DNA of 64,000 nt from Microbacterium oryzae (GCF_009735645.1 NZ_CP032550.1:1054001-1118000); one strand, 5' to 3'; positions 8,817 to 17,466 are shown, counted from the first letter of the stretch. The notes: generated by a model from the letters alone, not told the origin. Made by a program: numbers and translations.

Positions 8817-9643
8817 TCCGCTCCCGCCTCGGCCGCTGGTCGGTCTACGTCCTCGTCGCCGTCCTGTTCGCGATCGCCTGCGCGTACCTGTCGCACTGGC
8901 AGTTCGCGCGCAACGAGCAGCGGGCCGCGGCCAACCATCTCATCGAGGAGAACTACGACGCGCCTCCCCTGCCGCTGACCGAGGTGCTCCCCGAGGGCGC
9001 CGCGTTCGAACCGCAGGACGAGTGGCAGCCGGTGACCATGAGCGGCTCGTATCTGCCCGACGCACAGCTGCTCGTGCGCAACCGCGCCGAGGGCGGGACG
9101 AGCGCGTTCGAGGTGCTCGTGCCGTTCGCTCTCGACGACGGCCGCATCCTCGTCGTCGACCGCGGATGGCTGCCGCCGGGTGAGGGGGACGCTCCGGACT
9201 CCGTCCCCGCCGCTCCGGAGGGCGAGACGACCGTCGTCGTGCGCCTCAAGCCGGGCGAGCCCCTGCCCACCTCGGGGCGCGGCGCTCCCGAGGGGCAGCT
9301 CCCGACCATCCACCTGCCGTCGGTCGCCGCGCAGACCGGCGACGAGACGATCGTCGACGTCTACGGCCTGATGGTCTCGGAGGATCCTGCCGCCGCCGCG
9401 GCGCCGAATCCGGTGACAGCGCCGGACATCGACCCGGGGCCCCACCTGTCGTACGCGATCCAGTGGATTCTCTTCGCGATCATGGGCTTCGTCTTCATCG
9501 GGTACATGATCAGGACCGAGATCCGCGCACGCCGCGAGGACGAGGCCGACGAGGACGACGACCTCGGGCTGCCCGCTCCTCCTCGCCGGCGTCGACGCGA
9601 TCGCGACGCCGACGAGGAGGACGCCCTCATCGAGGGGCGCTGA
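8813..9643 (+). CDS. SURF1-family cytochrome oxidase assembly protein
   Basis: A 276-residue membrane protein of the SURF1/Shy1 family, which helps insert heme a into cytochrome c oxidase. One membrane helix lies at about residues 8-26, followed by SHWQFARNEQR, the typical SURF1 motif. A large extracytoplasmic domain contains PVTMSGSYLPDAQLLVRNR and VDRGWLP. A second helix (IQWILFAIMGFVFIGYMI) precedes a charged cytoplasmic tail. Heme A synthesis genes ctaA and ctaB lie 12-17 kb away. The GTG start overlaps the previous stop by 4 nt. Confidence 0.9.
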   Translation: MIRSRLGRWSVYVLVAVLFAIACAYLSHWQFARNEQRAAANHLIEENYDAPPLPLTEVLPEGAAFEPQDEWQPVTMSGSYLPDAQLLVRNRAEGGTSAFEVLVPFALDDGRILVVDRGWLPPGEGDAPDSVPAAPEGETTVVVRLKPGEPLPTSGRGAPEGQLPTIHLPSVAAQTGDETIVDVYGLMVSEDPAAAAAPNPVTAPDIDPGPHLSYAIQWILFAIMGFVFIGYMIRTEIRARREDEADEDDDLGLPAPPRRRRRDRDADEEDALIEGR

Positions 9644-9646
9644 GCG

Positions 9647-10183
9647 CTACTCCCCCAGCGCTTCGAGGAGCGCGCCGTTGAAGGCGTCGAGATCTCCCGG
9701 GTTCCGCGAGGTGATGAGGTTGCCGTCCACGACGACCTCCTCGTCGACCCAGTCTGCGCCGGCGTTGCGGAGATCGTGCTCGAGCGAGGCGTACGACGTC
9801 AGCCGGCGCCCGGAGGCGACGCCCGCCTGCACGAGGATCCACGGCGCGTGGCAGATCGCGGCGACCGGACGGCCGGACGCGATGTACTCCTTCACGAACG
9901 CGACCGCGTTCTCGTCGAGACGCAGGCTGTCGGCGTTGAGCGTGCCGCCGGGCAGGACGAGCGCGTCGTAGTCCGCGGGGTTCGCGTCGGCGACGGAGAG
10001 GTCGACGTGGAAGACGTCGCCGTGCTCCCAATCGCCCTGCATCGCCTGCAGCGTCGGGGACTCGGGCGAGACGATGACCGTCGTCGCGCCGGCGCCGTCG
10101 AGGGCCTCCCGCGGACTGGTGAGCTCGACCTGCTCGACCCCCTTCGTGAGGAGGAACGCGACCTTCTTGCCGGATGCGGCCAT
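9647..10183 (-). CDS. DJ-1/PfpI-family protein (class I glutamine amidotransferase-like)
   Basis: A 178-residue PfpI/YhbO-type protein. The nucleophile is Cys111 in the elbow AAICHAPWIL, with His112 adjacent as in PfpI proteases and deglycases. The LVLPGGTLNAD and ITSRNPGDLDAF segments also match the family. Such proteins act in stress protection or glyoxal detoxification, and the exact activity is not settled by sequence. The ATG has AAAGGACTCACC upstream. It converges on SURF1 with a 3-nt gap. Confidence 0.9.
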   Translation of the reverse strand: MAASGKKVAFLLTKGVEQVELTSPREALDGAGATTVIVSPESPTLQAMQGDWEHGDVFHVDLSVADANPADYDALVLPGGTLNADSLRLDENAVAFVKEYIASGRPVAAICHAPWILVQAGVASGRRLTSYASLEHDLRNAGADWVDEEVVVDGNLITSRNPGDLDAFNGALLEALGE

Positions 10184-10285
10184 GGTGAGTCCTTTCGTCG
10201 GATGGATGTGCCTCCATCCGACATTGGATCACCGGCCGCATGCAACGCCTCGCCTCCCGGCGGGGTGTTCGCTACACTCCGGGGC

Positions 10286-11884
10286 CTAGGCGAGCGTGAT
10301 GAGGTCGAGGTAGCTCTTGTTCCAGATGTCCTCGACGCCGTCGGGCAGCAGCAGCACGCGCTCGGGGTTCAGCGCCTCCACGGCGCCCTCGTCGTGCGAC
10401 ACCAGGACGACGGCGCCCTCGTAGTGCGACAGCGCCCCGAGGATCTCGTCGCGCGAGGCGGGGTCGAGGTTGTTCGTGGGCTCGTCGAGGAGCAGCACGT
10501 TCGCCGATGACACCACGAGCGTCGCGAGCGACAGACGTGTCTTCTCGCCGCCCGACAGCACGCCGGCGGGCTTCAGCACGTCATCGCCCGTGAACAGGAA
10601 CGATCCCAGCACCTTCCGGGCCTCGGTCTCGTTGAGGTTCGGCGCGGCGGAGACCATGTTCTCCAGCACCGAGCGCTTCACGTCGAGGTTCTCGTGCTCC
10701 TGCGCGTAGTACCCGATCTTCAGGCCGTGACCGGGCTCGATCTGGCCGGTGTCGCTCTTGTCGACGCCGGCGAGGATGCGCAGCAGCGTGGTCTTGCCCG
10801 CGCCGTTGAGCCCGAGCACGACGACCTTGGAGCCGCGGTCGATGGCGAGATCGACGCCCGCGAAGATCTCCAGCGCCCCGTACGACTTCGACAGGCTCGA
10901 CGCCATGAGCGGCGTCTTGCCGCAGGGCGCGGGCTTCGGGAAGCGCAGCTTCGCCACGCGGTCCTCCTGGCGCACGTCGTCGAGCCCCGCGAGCAGCTTC
11001 TCCGCGCGCGCCACCATCTGGTGGGCGGCGGCGGCCTTCGACGCCTTCGCGCCGAAGCGCGCCGCCTGCTGCTGCAGCACCGACGCCTTCTTCTCGGCGT
11101 TCGAGCGCTCCTTCTTGCGACGTTCCTCGTCCGCGACGCGCTGGCGCTGGTAGTGCTTCCAGCCCATGTTGTAGATGTCGATGACCTGACGGTTCGCGTC
11201 GAGGTAGAACACGCGGTTCACGGTCTCGCCGACGAGCTCCACATCGTGGCTGATGACGATGAGCCCGCCCTTGTACGTCTTGAGGAACTCCCGCAGCCAG
11301 GTCACGCTGTCGGCGTCGAGGTGGTTCGTCGGCTCGTCGAGGATCATCGTCTCGGCGTCGGAGAAGAGGATGCGGGCGAGCTCGATGCGACGGCGCTGAC
11401 CGCCCGAGAGCGTCTTCAGCTGCTGGTCGAGGATGCGGTCGGGCAGCGACAGGTTGTGCGCGATCGACGCGGCCTCCGCCTCGGCGGAGTACCCGCCGAG
11501 CGCCTCGAACCGCTCCATGAGCCGCGCGTAGCGCTTCATGGCCTTGTCGGCCACGGCGGGGTCGTCCGACGCCATGCTCTCCGACGATTCGCGGATGCCC
11601 GCGGCGAGGTCTCCGAGGTCGCGCGCGTTGAGGATGCGCGTGCGCGCGGTCTCCTCCGGGTCGCCCGAACGCGGATCCTGGGGCAGGTAGCCGATCTGCC
11701 CGGACTTCGCGACCGTGCCGTCCGCGGGGATGAGGTCGCCCGCGAGCACCTTCGTCAGCGTCGTCTTGCCGGCGCCGTTGCGGCCGACGAGGCCGACCTT
11801 GTCACCCGGGCCGACGCGGAAGTCCACTCCCGACATGAGGAGTCGGGCTCCGACGCGGATCTCGAGGTCGTGCACGGCGAGCAC
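10286..11884 (-). CDS. ABC-F family ATP-binding protein
   Basis: A 532-residue duplicated ATPase without membrane segments. Domain 1 has GRNGAGKTT (34-42), LSGGQRRR and a Walker B ending ILDEPTNHLD. Domain 2 has GLNGAGKTT, LSGGEKTR and LLLDEPTNNLD. A charged linker (EERRKKERSNAEKK and beyond) joins them, as in ABC-F proteins that act on the ribosome. Whether it is a translation factor or a ribosome-protection factor is not decided. Start GTG 11884. A TATACT -10 element at 11938-11943 leaves a leader of about 50 nt. Confidence 0.9.
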   Translation of the reverse strand: MLAVHDLEIRVGARLLMSGVDFRVGPGDKVGLVGRNGAGKTTLTKVLAGDLIPADGTVAKSGQIGYLPQDPRSGDPEETARTRILNARDLGDLAAGIRESSESMASDDPAVADKAMKRYARLMERFEALGGYSAEAEAASIAHNLSLPDRILDQQLKTLSGGQRRRIELARILFSDAETMILDEPTNHLDADSVTWLREFLKTYKGGLIVISHDVELVGETVNRVFYLDANRQVIDIYNMGWKHYQRQRVADEERRKKERSNAEKKASVLQQQAARFGAKASKAAAAHQMVARAEKLLAGLDDVRQEDRVAKLRFPKPAPCGKTPLMASSLSKSYGALEIFAGVDLAIDRGSKVVVLGLNGAGKTTLLRILAGVDKSDTGQIEPGHGLKIGYYAQEHENLDVKRSVLENMVSAAPNLNETEARKVLGSFLFTGDDVLKPAGVLSGGEKTRLSLATLVVSSANVLLLDEPTNNLDPASRDEILGALSHYEGAVVLVSHDEGAVEALNPERVLLLPDGVEDIWNKSYLDLITLA

Positions 11885-11937
11885 AGCGGCACCAGTCTCT
11901 CTGGAAGGGGGTGGGACGGCCGAACGGCCAGCCTCCC

Positions 11938-11943
11938 AGTATA
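11938..11943 (-). promoter_or_regulatory. Putative -10 element (TATACT) of the ABC-F gene
   Basis: TATACT on the minus strand, 53 nt before the GTG start. The short leader contains a small GGCCG/CGGCC palindrome (about 11918-11929). Some ABC-F genes have attenuator leaders, but this one is too short to argue for that. Confidence 0.5.
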
Positions 11944-12023
11944 GGCCGGGGCGCCGATCCGGCTCCTGTGAGCGGATGGCGGCAGCGGGGCCCTCCTGCC
12001 CTGCCGCGTCGCGAGGCGGCCCA

Positions 12024-12617
12024 TCAGGCGATGCCGCGCGCGCTCAGCGCGTCGGCGACGTCGTCGGCATGACGCAGCGACATCACGAGCAGGGGGACCA
12101 CGGCCCGAACCCCCAGCCGCACGCCGCGCGCGCGCTGCGCCTCGCGCACCCGTCGGCCGAAGTCGGCGATGACCGGCACGAGCGCGATCGTGAGCGACAG
12201 GGTGAACGCCACGCGCCACGGGTCCACGCCGAAGTGCGCGAGCGGACGCAGCGCGCGCTCGACGACGTCGAGCATGTCCTCGCTGCGGGTGGTGAGGGTC
12301 AGCACGCCCGCGAGCAGCACGACCGAGACCACGCGCACGGTGTTGACGAGCGCGGGCTGCGGACCGAGGAAGAGCAGCTGCGTGCCGGCCATGAAGACGA
12401 CAATCCAGCGCAGCGCCCAGAGCTGCCGCCCCCACTCGCGCGGGCCGAAGCCGCCGAGCGCGAAGAGCGCCAGCACCCCGAGGAGCGTGCCCACCGCGGT
12501 GACCGGCGTGTGGGGCCAGAGCGAGACCACCAGGGCGAGCACCGCCATCCCGATGAGCTTCGCCTCCGCGGGCAGGCGGTGGAGCGGGCTCCGCCCCGGT
12601 CGGTACAGGGAGATCAT
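12024..12617 (-). CDS. bioN: Biotin ECF transporter T component (EcfT)
   Basis: The 197-residue membrane coupling subunit of the energy-coupling-factor transporter. It has about four to five hydrophobic segments. The two Ala-Arg-Gly signatures of EcfT proteins are present, EAQRARGVR and the C-terminal LSARGIA; they transmit ATPase movement to the substrate-binding subunit. The start overlaps the bioM stop by 4 nt (ATGA). Together with bioM and bioY upstream it forms a complete biotin uptake system. Confidence 0.9.
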   Translation of the reverse strand: MISLYRPGRSPLHRLPAEAKLIGMAVLALVVSLWPHTPVTAVGTLLGVLALFALGGFGPREWGRQLWALRWIVVFMAGTQLLFLGPQPALVNTVRVVSVVLLAGVLTLTTRSEDMLDVVERALRPLAHFGVDPWRVAFTLSLTIALVPVIADFGRRVREAQRARGVRLGVRAVVPLLVMSLRHADDVADALSARGIA

Positions 12618-13306
12618 CGCGCGGCGAACTCCGCGCGATAGCGCGCGATGACCGCGCCCGGCTCGCCGACCTCGACCAGCCGGCCGCCCTCGAATCGCAG
12701 GGCGACGTCGCAGCGGGCGGCGAGCTCGAGATCGTGCGTGGCGATGACCGCCTGCGCGTCGATGCCGTCGATGAGGAGATCGGCCATCCGCCGCGCGTTG
12801 CCGAGATCGAGGAGGGTCGTCGGCTCGTCGGCCACGATCAGGCGCGGCGCGCGGATGAGCACGGAGACGAGCGCGAGCAGCTGCTTCTGCCCGCCGGAGA
12901 GGCTGTACGCGGGCTGGTGCGCGTGAGCGGCGAGACCGTGGCGGGCGAGCTCCTCACGCACGCGCTCGGCGACCTCCCGGCGGGAGAGGCCGCTGCCCTT
13001 GAGCGACAGCGCGAGGTCCTCGGCGGGGGTGGGCATGAGGATCTGCGCATCGGGGTTCGTGAAGACGAAGCCCACCCGCTCGCGCACCTGGCGCGCCTGC
13101 CGCGCCACGTCCATGCCGTGCACGTGGACTCTGCCGGCGCTCGGGGCGACCAGTCCGTTGAGGAGCCGCGCGAACGTCGACTTGCCCGAGCCGTTCGCGC
13201 CGATGACGGCGATGCGGCGCGCGTCCAGGCGCACGCTGACGTCGCGGAGGATCGGCGTCTCCCCCGCCGTCACCCCAACCCCGGCGAGCTCGATGATCTC
13301 CGACAC
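12614..13306 (-). CDS. bioM: Biotin ECF transporter ATPase
   Basis: The 230-residue ATPase subunit of the biotin ECF importer. It has Walker A GANGSGKST (36-44), a Q-loop region FVFTNPDAQIL typical of ECF ATPases, signature LSGGQKQ and Walker B LIVADEPTT. A single ATPase gene is present, consistent with a dedicated biotin system that uses an ATPase homodimer. The GTG start comes 1 nt after the bioY stop. Confidence 0.92.
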   Translation of the reverse strand: MSEIIELAGVGVTAGETPILRDVSVRLDARRIAVIGANGSGKSTFARLLNGLVAPSAGRVHVHGMDVARQARQVRERVGFVFTNPDAQILMPTPAEDLALSLKGSGLSRREVAERVREELARHGLAAHAHQPAYSLSGGQKQLLALVSVLIRAPRLIVADEPTTLLDLGNARRMADLLIDGIDAQAVIATHDLELAARCDVALRFEGGRLVEVGEPGAVIARYRAEFAAR

Positions 13307-13307
13307 G

Positions 13308-13889
13308 TCAGTGGCGGGCCGCGAGCGCCCCGCGCGGCGCGAAGGCGACCGGGTACGCGCGGTGGATCACGACGGTGAGCAGGGTGGCGACGACGACCTT
13401 GAGGACATCGCCGACGAGGAAGAGCGTGCTGGACAGCAGCGTCTCGGCCAGCGGCAGCCCCATGACGAGCGACTGCACAGGCACGCCGAAGGCGTAGACG
13501 ACGAGGATGCCGCCGACCACGTTCGCGACGGCGACGCGCCACGCGGTGAACCGGCGGCCGCTGTGCGCGATGAGGCCCACCACGGCGGCACCCGCCACCC
13601 AGCCGATGAGGTAGCCCGCGGTCGGCCCGACGAAGACGCCGAGGCCGCCCTTGCCGCCGGAGAGGATCGGCAGGCCGATGGCGGCGAGCGCGAGCACGAC
13701 GAGCACGGATGCCGCGCCGTTCCGCCATCCGAGCACGGCACCGGCCAGCATGACGCCGAGCGTCTGCGCGGTGATGGGGACGCCGACGGGGCCGGGGATC
13801 GGCCCCATGACGCTCAGCGCGATGAGGAGCGCGGCGAACACCGCGATGCGTGCGATGTCGCGTCCGCCGAAGCGGTCGGTGTCGGTCAT
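13308..13889 (-). CDS. bioY: Biotin-binding S component BioY
   Basis: A 193-residue membrane protein with about six helices that binds biotin and hands it to the BioM/BioN module. Typical BioY segments are GPVGVPITAQTLGVMLAGAVLG, PTAGYLIGW and LFLVGDVLK. The start is ATG 13889, with GGAGG just upstream, not the ATG seven codons earlier. The promoter region carries two perfect inverted repeats shared with the divergent bioQ gene, so bioYMN is very probably repressed when biotin is abundant. Confidence 0.93.
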   Translation of the reverse strand: MTDTDRFGGRDIARIAVFAALLIALSVMGPIPGPVGVPITAQTLGVMLAGAVLGWRNGAASVLVVLALAAIGLPILSGGKGGLGVFVGPTAGYLIGWVAGAAVVGLIAHSGRRFTAWRVAVANVVGGILVVYAFGVPVQSLVMGLPLAETLLSSTLFLVGDVLKVVVATLLTVVIHRAYPVAFAPRGALAARH

Positions 13890-13903
13890 GGCGCCTCCGG
13901 TCC

Positions 13904-13916
13904 TGAACATCGTTCA
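13904..13916. promoter_or_regulatory. BioQ operator 1
   Basis: A perfect inverted repeat TGAAC-ATC-GTTCA in the bioY/bioQ divergent promoter. Known BioQ sites in corynebacteria have the same TGAAC-N3-GTT core. It lies in the 5' leader of bioY. Confidence 0.85.
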
Positions 13917-13918
13917 CC

Positions 13919-13931
13919 TGAACGCCGTTCA
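13919..13931. promoter_or_regulatory. BioQ operator 2
   Basis: A second perfect repeat, TGAAC-GCC-GTTCA, centred 15 bp from the first. It overlaps the start region of the bioY transcript and abuts the bioQ -10 element, so binding would repress both genes. Confidence 0.85.
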
Positions 13932-13932
13932 G

Positions 13933-13938
13933 TATAGT
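13933..13938 (+). promoter_or_regulatory. Putative -10 element (TATAGT) of bioQ
   Basis: TATAGT is 7 nt before the ATG at 13946, a leaderless geometry. On the opposite strand TATACT at 13931-13936 overlaps it and could be the bioY -10 element. Confidence 0.6.
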
Positions 13939-13945
13939 CAGAGGC

Positions 13946-14509
13946 ATGGCGGAGTCGACGACGGGGCGAGAGCGCATCGTCGCGGCCGCGCTGCGCATCC
14001 TCGACGCGCACGGGCTCGCCGACCTCACCATGCGGCGCCTGGCGGCCGAACTCGACGTGCGCGCGAGCGCCCTGTACTGGCACTTCGAGAGCAAGCAGGT
14101 GCTCCTCGCGGCGGTGGCCGACCGGATCGTGCGCGCGGCGGCGGTGGCGGAGGACGCGGAACCCGCCGACGTCGCGCTCGCCCTGCGCGATGCCCTCCTC
14201 GCTCACCGGGATGGCGCGGAGGTGGTGCTGAGCACGCAGGCCCTCGCGCTCGGCGAGGACATGCCGCGTCGACGTCTCGCCGCGGCCCTCGCCCGCGCGC
14301 TGCCGCAGGACGAGGCCGACGGCGGCGCCGCGATCCTCGTCCCCTTCGTGCTCGGCCATGCCTCCCTCGCGCAGCAGCGGCTCCAGGCAGCGCAGCTGGG
14401 CCTCGTCGCACCGGTCGACGAGCACGACGACTTCCGTCATGGCGTCGAGGTCATCCTCGCCGGGCTCGGCGCGCCGGTCGCCCGCGCGCGTCAGGCCTCG
14501 CGCGGCTGA
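13946..14509 (+). CDS. bioQ: TetR-family biotin repressor
   Basis: A 187-residue TetR regulator with the helix-turn-helix at about residues 8-50 (LTMRRLAAELDVRASALYWHFESKQ) and a variable C-terminal ligand or dimer domain. The name rests on three points: divergence from bioY, two TGAAC-N3-GTTCA sites in the 56-nt gap, and the known role of BioQ in actinobacteria lacking BirA-type repression. It probably represses itself as well. The gene converges on an MFS gene 9 nt downstream. Confidence 0.85.
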   Translation: MAESTTGRERIVAAALRILDAHGLADLTMRRLAAELDVRASALYWHFESKQVLLAAVADRIVRAAAVAEDAEPADVALALRDALLAHRDGAEVVLSTQALALGEDMPRRRLAAALARALPQDEADGGAAILVPFVLGHASLAQQRLQAAQLGLVAPVDEHDDFRHGVEVILAGLGAPVARARQASRG

Positions 14510-14518
14510 CCGGGGGTG

Positions 14519-15925
14519 TCAGGTCTCGCGCGCGTGCCCGAGACGCGCGCCCGGCACGAAGGCCACCAGGGCGAGGACCAGTCCGACGCCGAACACGACC
14601 GTGAAGTCGGCGCCCGTGCCCGCGAGCGCGGTGAAGGCGAGGCCCATCACGGCCATCGTCGCCGACGCCCCCATCGAGTCGCTGATCTGCAGCGCTGAGG
14701 AGTTGAACCCCTGGTTGTGCGCGGACGAGTACGCGAGGGTCAGCACCGTCAGCCGCGGGTAGACGAGCCCCATCCCGAGCCCCGCGAACCCCCAGAACGC
14801 GACGGGAACCCACGCCGGGAGGCCGAGCGCGGCCGTGAGCGTGCAGGCCGCGAGCGCCACCGCCAGCAGCCCCGCACCGAGGAACGCGATGCGCCGGTTG
14901 CCGAGCCGGTCCCCCACGCGACCCGACACCTCCGCCGACACCGCCCAGGTCAGCGCCGCGACCGTGAGCCCGGCGCCGGCGGTGGTGGGCGAGAAGCCGA
15001 AGCGGTCGATGAGGAGGTACGGAACGTAGATCTCCGCCCCGAACAGCGCGCCGGCGATGAGCCCGCGCAGCACCACGACGCTCGGGAGGCCCCGCCCGAG
15101 CCGCATGGTGCGGGCGGGAAGGAGGGGCAGGATGGCCGCGGCGATGACCGCGAGCGACCCGGCGGCCGCGAGCCAGCCGAGCACGCCCTCGATCTCGCCG
15201 GAGAGGCTGAGCGCGAGGGCCGCGGCGGCCACGACCGCCGACAGCGCCAGCCGACGTGCCACGCCGCCCACCTGCGGCTCGTGCGAGGGTGCGCCGATGC
15301 CCTTCAGGCTCGGCGCGATCATCCCGAAGGCGAGCACGGTGAACGCGGCGATGCCGGCGAATACCCACCGCCAGTGCAGGTACTCGGTGACGGCGCCGGC
15401 GAGCAGCGGCCCGATGAGCGAGGGCACGATCCACGCGGCCGAGAAGGCCGCCATCACGCGGCCCTGCACCTGGGCGGGGAACACGCGCGCGACGACGACG
15501 TAGAGCGCGACGACCTGCCCGCCCGATCCCAGGCCCATGATGAGGCGTCCGGCGACGAGCATCGTCATGTCCACCGCGAGCGCGTCGATGACGAGCCCCG
15601 CGACGAAGAACACGGCGGCGACGTACAGCGGCGCGACCGGTCCCGTGCGATCCGACCACGCGCCGGCGGCGACCATCCCGATCACCGCCGTCGCGAAGGT
15701 GCCGGAGAAGGCGACCGCGTACAGCGTCTCCCCGTCGAGGTCGGCGGCGACGATCGGCATGACGGTCGTGACCGACAGCGACTGCAGCGCGGCGAGGAAG
15801 ATGAGCGCGACCGCGCCCAGCGTGGTGAAGAGGTACGGGTGACGCCAGATGCTCGGGCCGCCGGCGGGCGCGGGCGGAAGCGGCACGGCCCCCGTGGTGG
15901 CCGCGCGCGGATCGACCCCGCTCAC
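14519..15925 (-). CDS. MFS transporter
   Basis: A 468-residue carrier with 12 to 14 hydrophobic segments after a Pro-rich cytoplasmic N-terminus. The conserved loop between helices 2 and 3 reads GAWSDRTG, and GRLIMGLGSGGQVVALYVV lies in helix 4. These features fit drug/metabolite exporters. GTG 15925 overlaps the aminotransferase stop by 4 nt (GTGA), so the two genes are translated together. The carrier may move a substrate or product of that lyase, but this is inference. Confidence 0.87.
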   Translation of the reverse strand: MSGVDPRAATTGAVPLPPAPAGGPSIWRHPYLFTTLGAVALIFLAALQSLSVTTVMPIVAADLDGETLYAVAFSGTFATAVIGMVAAGAWSDRTGPVAPLYVAAVFFVAGLVIDALAVDMTMLVAGRLIMGLGSGGQVVALYVVVARVFPAQVQGRVMAAFSAAWIVPSLIGPLLAGAVTEYLHWRWVFAGIAAFTVLAFGMIAPSLKGIGAPSHEPQVGGVARRLALSAVVAAAALALSLSGEIEGVLGWLAAAGSLAVIAAAILPLLPARTMRLGRGLPSVVVLRGLIAGALFGAEIYVPYLLIDRFGFSPTTAGAGLTVAALTWAVSAEVSGRVGDRLGNRRIAFLGAGLLAVALAACTLTAALGLPAWVPVAFWGFAGLGMGLVYPRLTVLTLAYSSAHNQGFNSSALQISDSMGASATMAVMGLAFTALAGTGADFTVVFGVGLVLALVAFVPGARLGHARET

Positions 15926-17076
15926 GACGCGACGAGCGCGCCGATGCGCCTCACGGCCTGCTCGAGGATCTCCGGACCCGTCCCGTAGTTGATGCGCGCG
16001 AAGCCTCGGCCTTGCTCGCCGAACGCCGGACCGGGGTTCAGCGCGACCTTCGCCTCCGTGAGGATGGTGCGCGACGGGTCGTCGCCCCAGCCGAGCTCGC
16101 GCAGGTCGACCCACGCGAGGAACCCGGCCTGACCAGGCCGGTAGCGTGCGCCGGGCACGTGCTCGGCGAGCAGGTCGACGAGGAGACCGCGGTTCGCGTC
16201 GAGCCGCGCGAGCAGCGCGTCGAGCCAGTTGTCGCCATCCCGGAACGCGGCGATGCCGGCCATGATGCCGAAGAGCCCGGTCCGCCACTCCACCTCCATC
16301 GGGATGCGCGAGACGACCGCCTGCGCGGCGTCCGATGCCGTCACGAAGTGCGCGCACTTCAGGCCGGCGAGGTTGAACGCCTTGCTCGCGCTCATGATCG
16401 CGACGCCGACCTCCGCCGCCGTGTCGCTCGCGGCGAGGAACGGCGTGAACTCCGCGCCGGGCAGGGTCAGCGGAGCGTGGATCTCGTCGCTGATGACCCA
16501 GGCGCCGTGCCGCGCGGCGATCTCGGCGAGGGCGGCGAGGCTCTCGCGGGAGTGCACGGTGCCGGTGGGGTTGTGCGGGTTGCAGAGCAGGATGGCTCGG
16601 GCGCCGGCCGCGAAGGCCGCGTCGATCCCGTCCAGGTCTAGCTGCCATCCGCTCTCGGTCTCGGCGAGCGGAACCCGCACGGCGTGCGTGCCGGACTCGT
16701 CGTGCACGGCGAAGAACGGCGGGTACACCGGCGGCGTGACGATGACGCCCTCCCCCGCTGTGGCGACCGCGCGGATGGCCTCGGCCACGCCCATCATGAC
16801 GTCGCACGTCGTGCGCACGCGGGCCGGGTCGACGTGCCACCCGAACCGGCGCTCGGCGAAGGCCGCGAAGGCGTCGGGGTAGCCGGTCTTCGGCGGCACG
16901 TAGCCGGTGTCGCCGCGTTCGACCGCGGCCATCAACGTCTCGGCGATCGCGGGAGCGAGGGCGAAGTCGGTCTCGGCGACGAACAGCGGCAGCACGTCCT
17001 CGGGGTACGTGGCCCATTTCGTGCTCGTCCGGGTTCTCAGCTGATCCAGCGGCAGGGCTTCCAGGGGCGTCGTCAC
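15922..17076 (-). CDS. MalY/PatB-type PLP aminotransferase (probable C-S beta-lyase)
   Basis: A 384-residue fold-type I PLP enzyme. It has NPHNPTG (166-172), SDEIH (196-200) and the Schiff-base Lys232 in SASKAFNLAGLK, the characteristic PatB/MalY motif. Such enzymes usually cleave cystathionine or other cysteine S-conjugates to a thiol, pyruvate and ammonia. The GTG start has a TAGGCT element 6 nt upstream. It forms a two-gene operon with the following MFS gene. Confidence 0.9.
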   Translation of the reverse strand: MTTPLEALPLDQLRTRTSTKWATYPEDVLPLFVAETDFALAPAIAETLMAAVERGDTGYVPPKTGYPDAFAAFAERRFGWHVDPARVRTTCDVMMGVAEAIRAVATAGEGVIVTPPVYPPFFAVHDESGTHAVRVPLAETESGWQLDLDGIDAAFAAGARAILLCNPHNPTGTVHSRESLAALAEIAARHGAWVISDEIHAPLTLPGAEFTPFLAASDTAAEVGVAIMSASKAFNLAGLKCAHFVTASDAAQAVVSRIPMEVEWRTGLFGIMAGIAAFRDGDNWLDALLARLDANRGLLVDLLAEHVPGARYRPGQAGFLAWVDLRELGWGDDPSRTILTEAKVALNPGPAFGEQGRGFARINYGTGPEILEQAVRRIGALVAS

Positions 17077-17082
17077 CCTTCG

Positions 17083-17088
17083 AGCCTA
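17083..17088 (-). promoter_or_regulatory. Putative -10 element (TAGGCT) of the MalY-like gene
   Basis: TAGGCT, then 6 nt, then GTG 17076 on the minus strand. This is a leaderless arrangement just after the suf operon terminator. Confidence 0.55.
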
Positions 17089-17096
17089 GACGCGGA

Positions 17097-17124
17097 ACGG
17101 CCCGGAGCCGAAGCTCCGGGCCGT
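17097..17124 (-). terminator. Hairpin terminator of the suf operon
   Basis: A perfect 12-bp stem (17097-17108 with 17113-17124) and a CGAA loop, 7 nt beyond the sufT stop. It has the same loop as the rpmE2 terminator. Confidence 0.8.
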
Positions 17125-17130
17125 CCGTCG

Positions 17131-17460
17131 TCAGATCGCGAAACCGAGCGCGCGCATCATGTCGCGGCCGTCGTCGGTGATCCGCTCCGGACCCCACGGC
17201 GGCATCCACACCCAGTTGATGCGGAAGCGGTCCACGACGCCGTCCAGCGCCTGTGCGGTCTGCTCCTCGAGCACGTCGGTCAGCGGGCAGCCGGCGCTCG
17301 TGAGCGTCATGTGGATGACCAGGGCGTCGTTCTCGTCATCCCAGGCGAGGTCGTAGATGAGCCCGAGGTCGACCACGTTGACGCCGAGCTCGGGGTCCAT
17401 GACCTCCTTGAGCGCCTCGATGACGTCGTCGTACTTCTCGGGAGTGAGAGTGGCTGACAT
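17131..17460 (-). CDS. sufT: MIP18/DUF59-family Fe-S assembly factor
   Basis: A 109-residue protein of the MIP18/PaaD-like family that supports maturation of iron-sulfur proteins. It contains EVMDPELGVNVVDLGLIYDL and the conserved Cys in MTLTSAGCPLTDVL. The C-terminus VWMPPWGPERIT is typical of SufT. It is the last gene of the suf operon, but its ATG is also preceded by TAGGCT with 6-nt spacing. The TAG of that hexamer is the sufC stop, so it may also have its own promoter. Confidence 0.9.
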   Translation of the reverse strand: MSATLTPEKYDDVIEALKEVMDPELGVNVVDLGLIYDLAWDDENDALVIHMTLTSAGCPLTDVLEEQTAQALDGVVDRFRINWVWMPPWGPERITDDGRDMMRALGFAI

Positions 17461-17466
17461 GCCGGG

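Noticed and set aside
11885..11940. Antibiotic-sensing attenuator before the ABC-F gene
   Set aside because: The leader is about 50 nt with one small palindrome and no leader peptide, too little to support attenuation.
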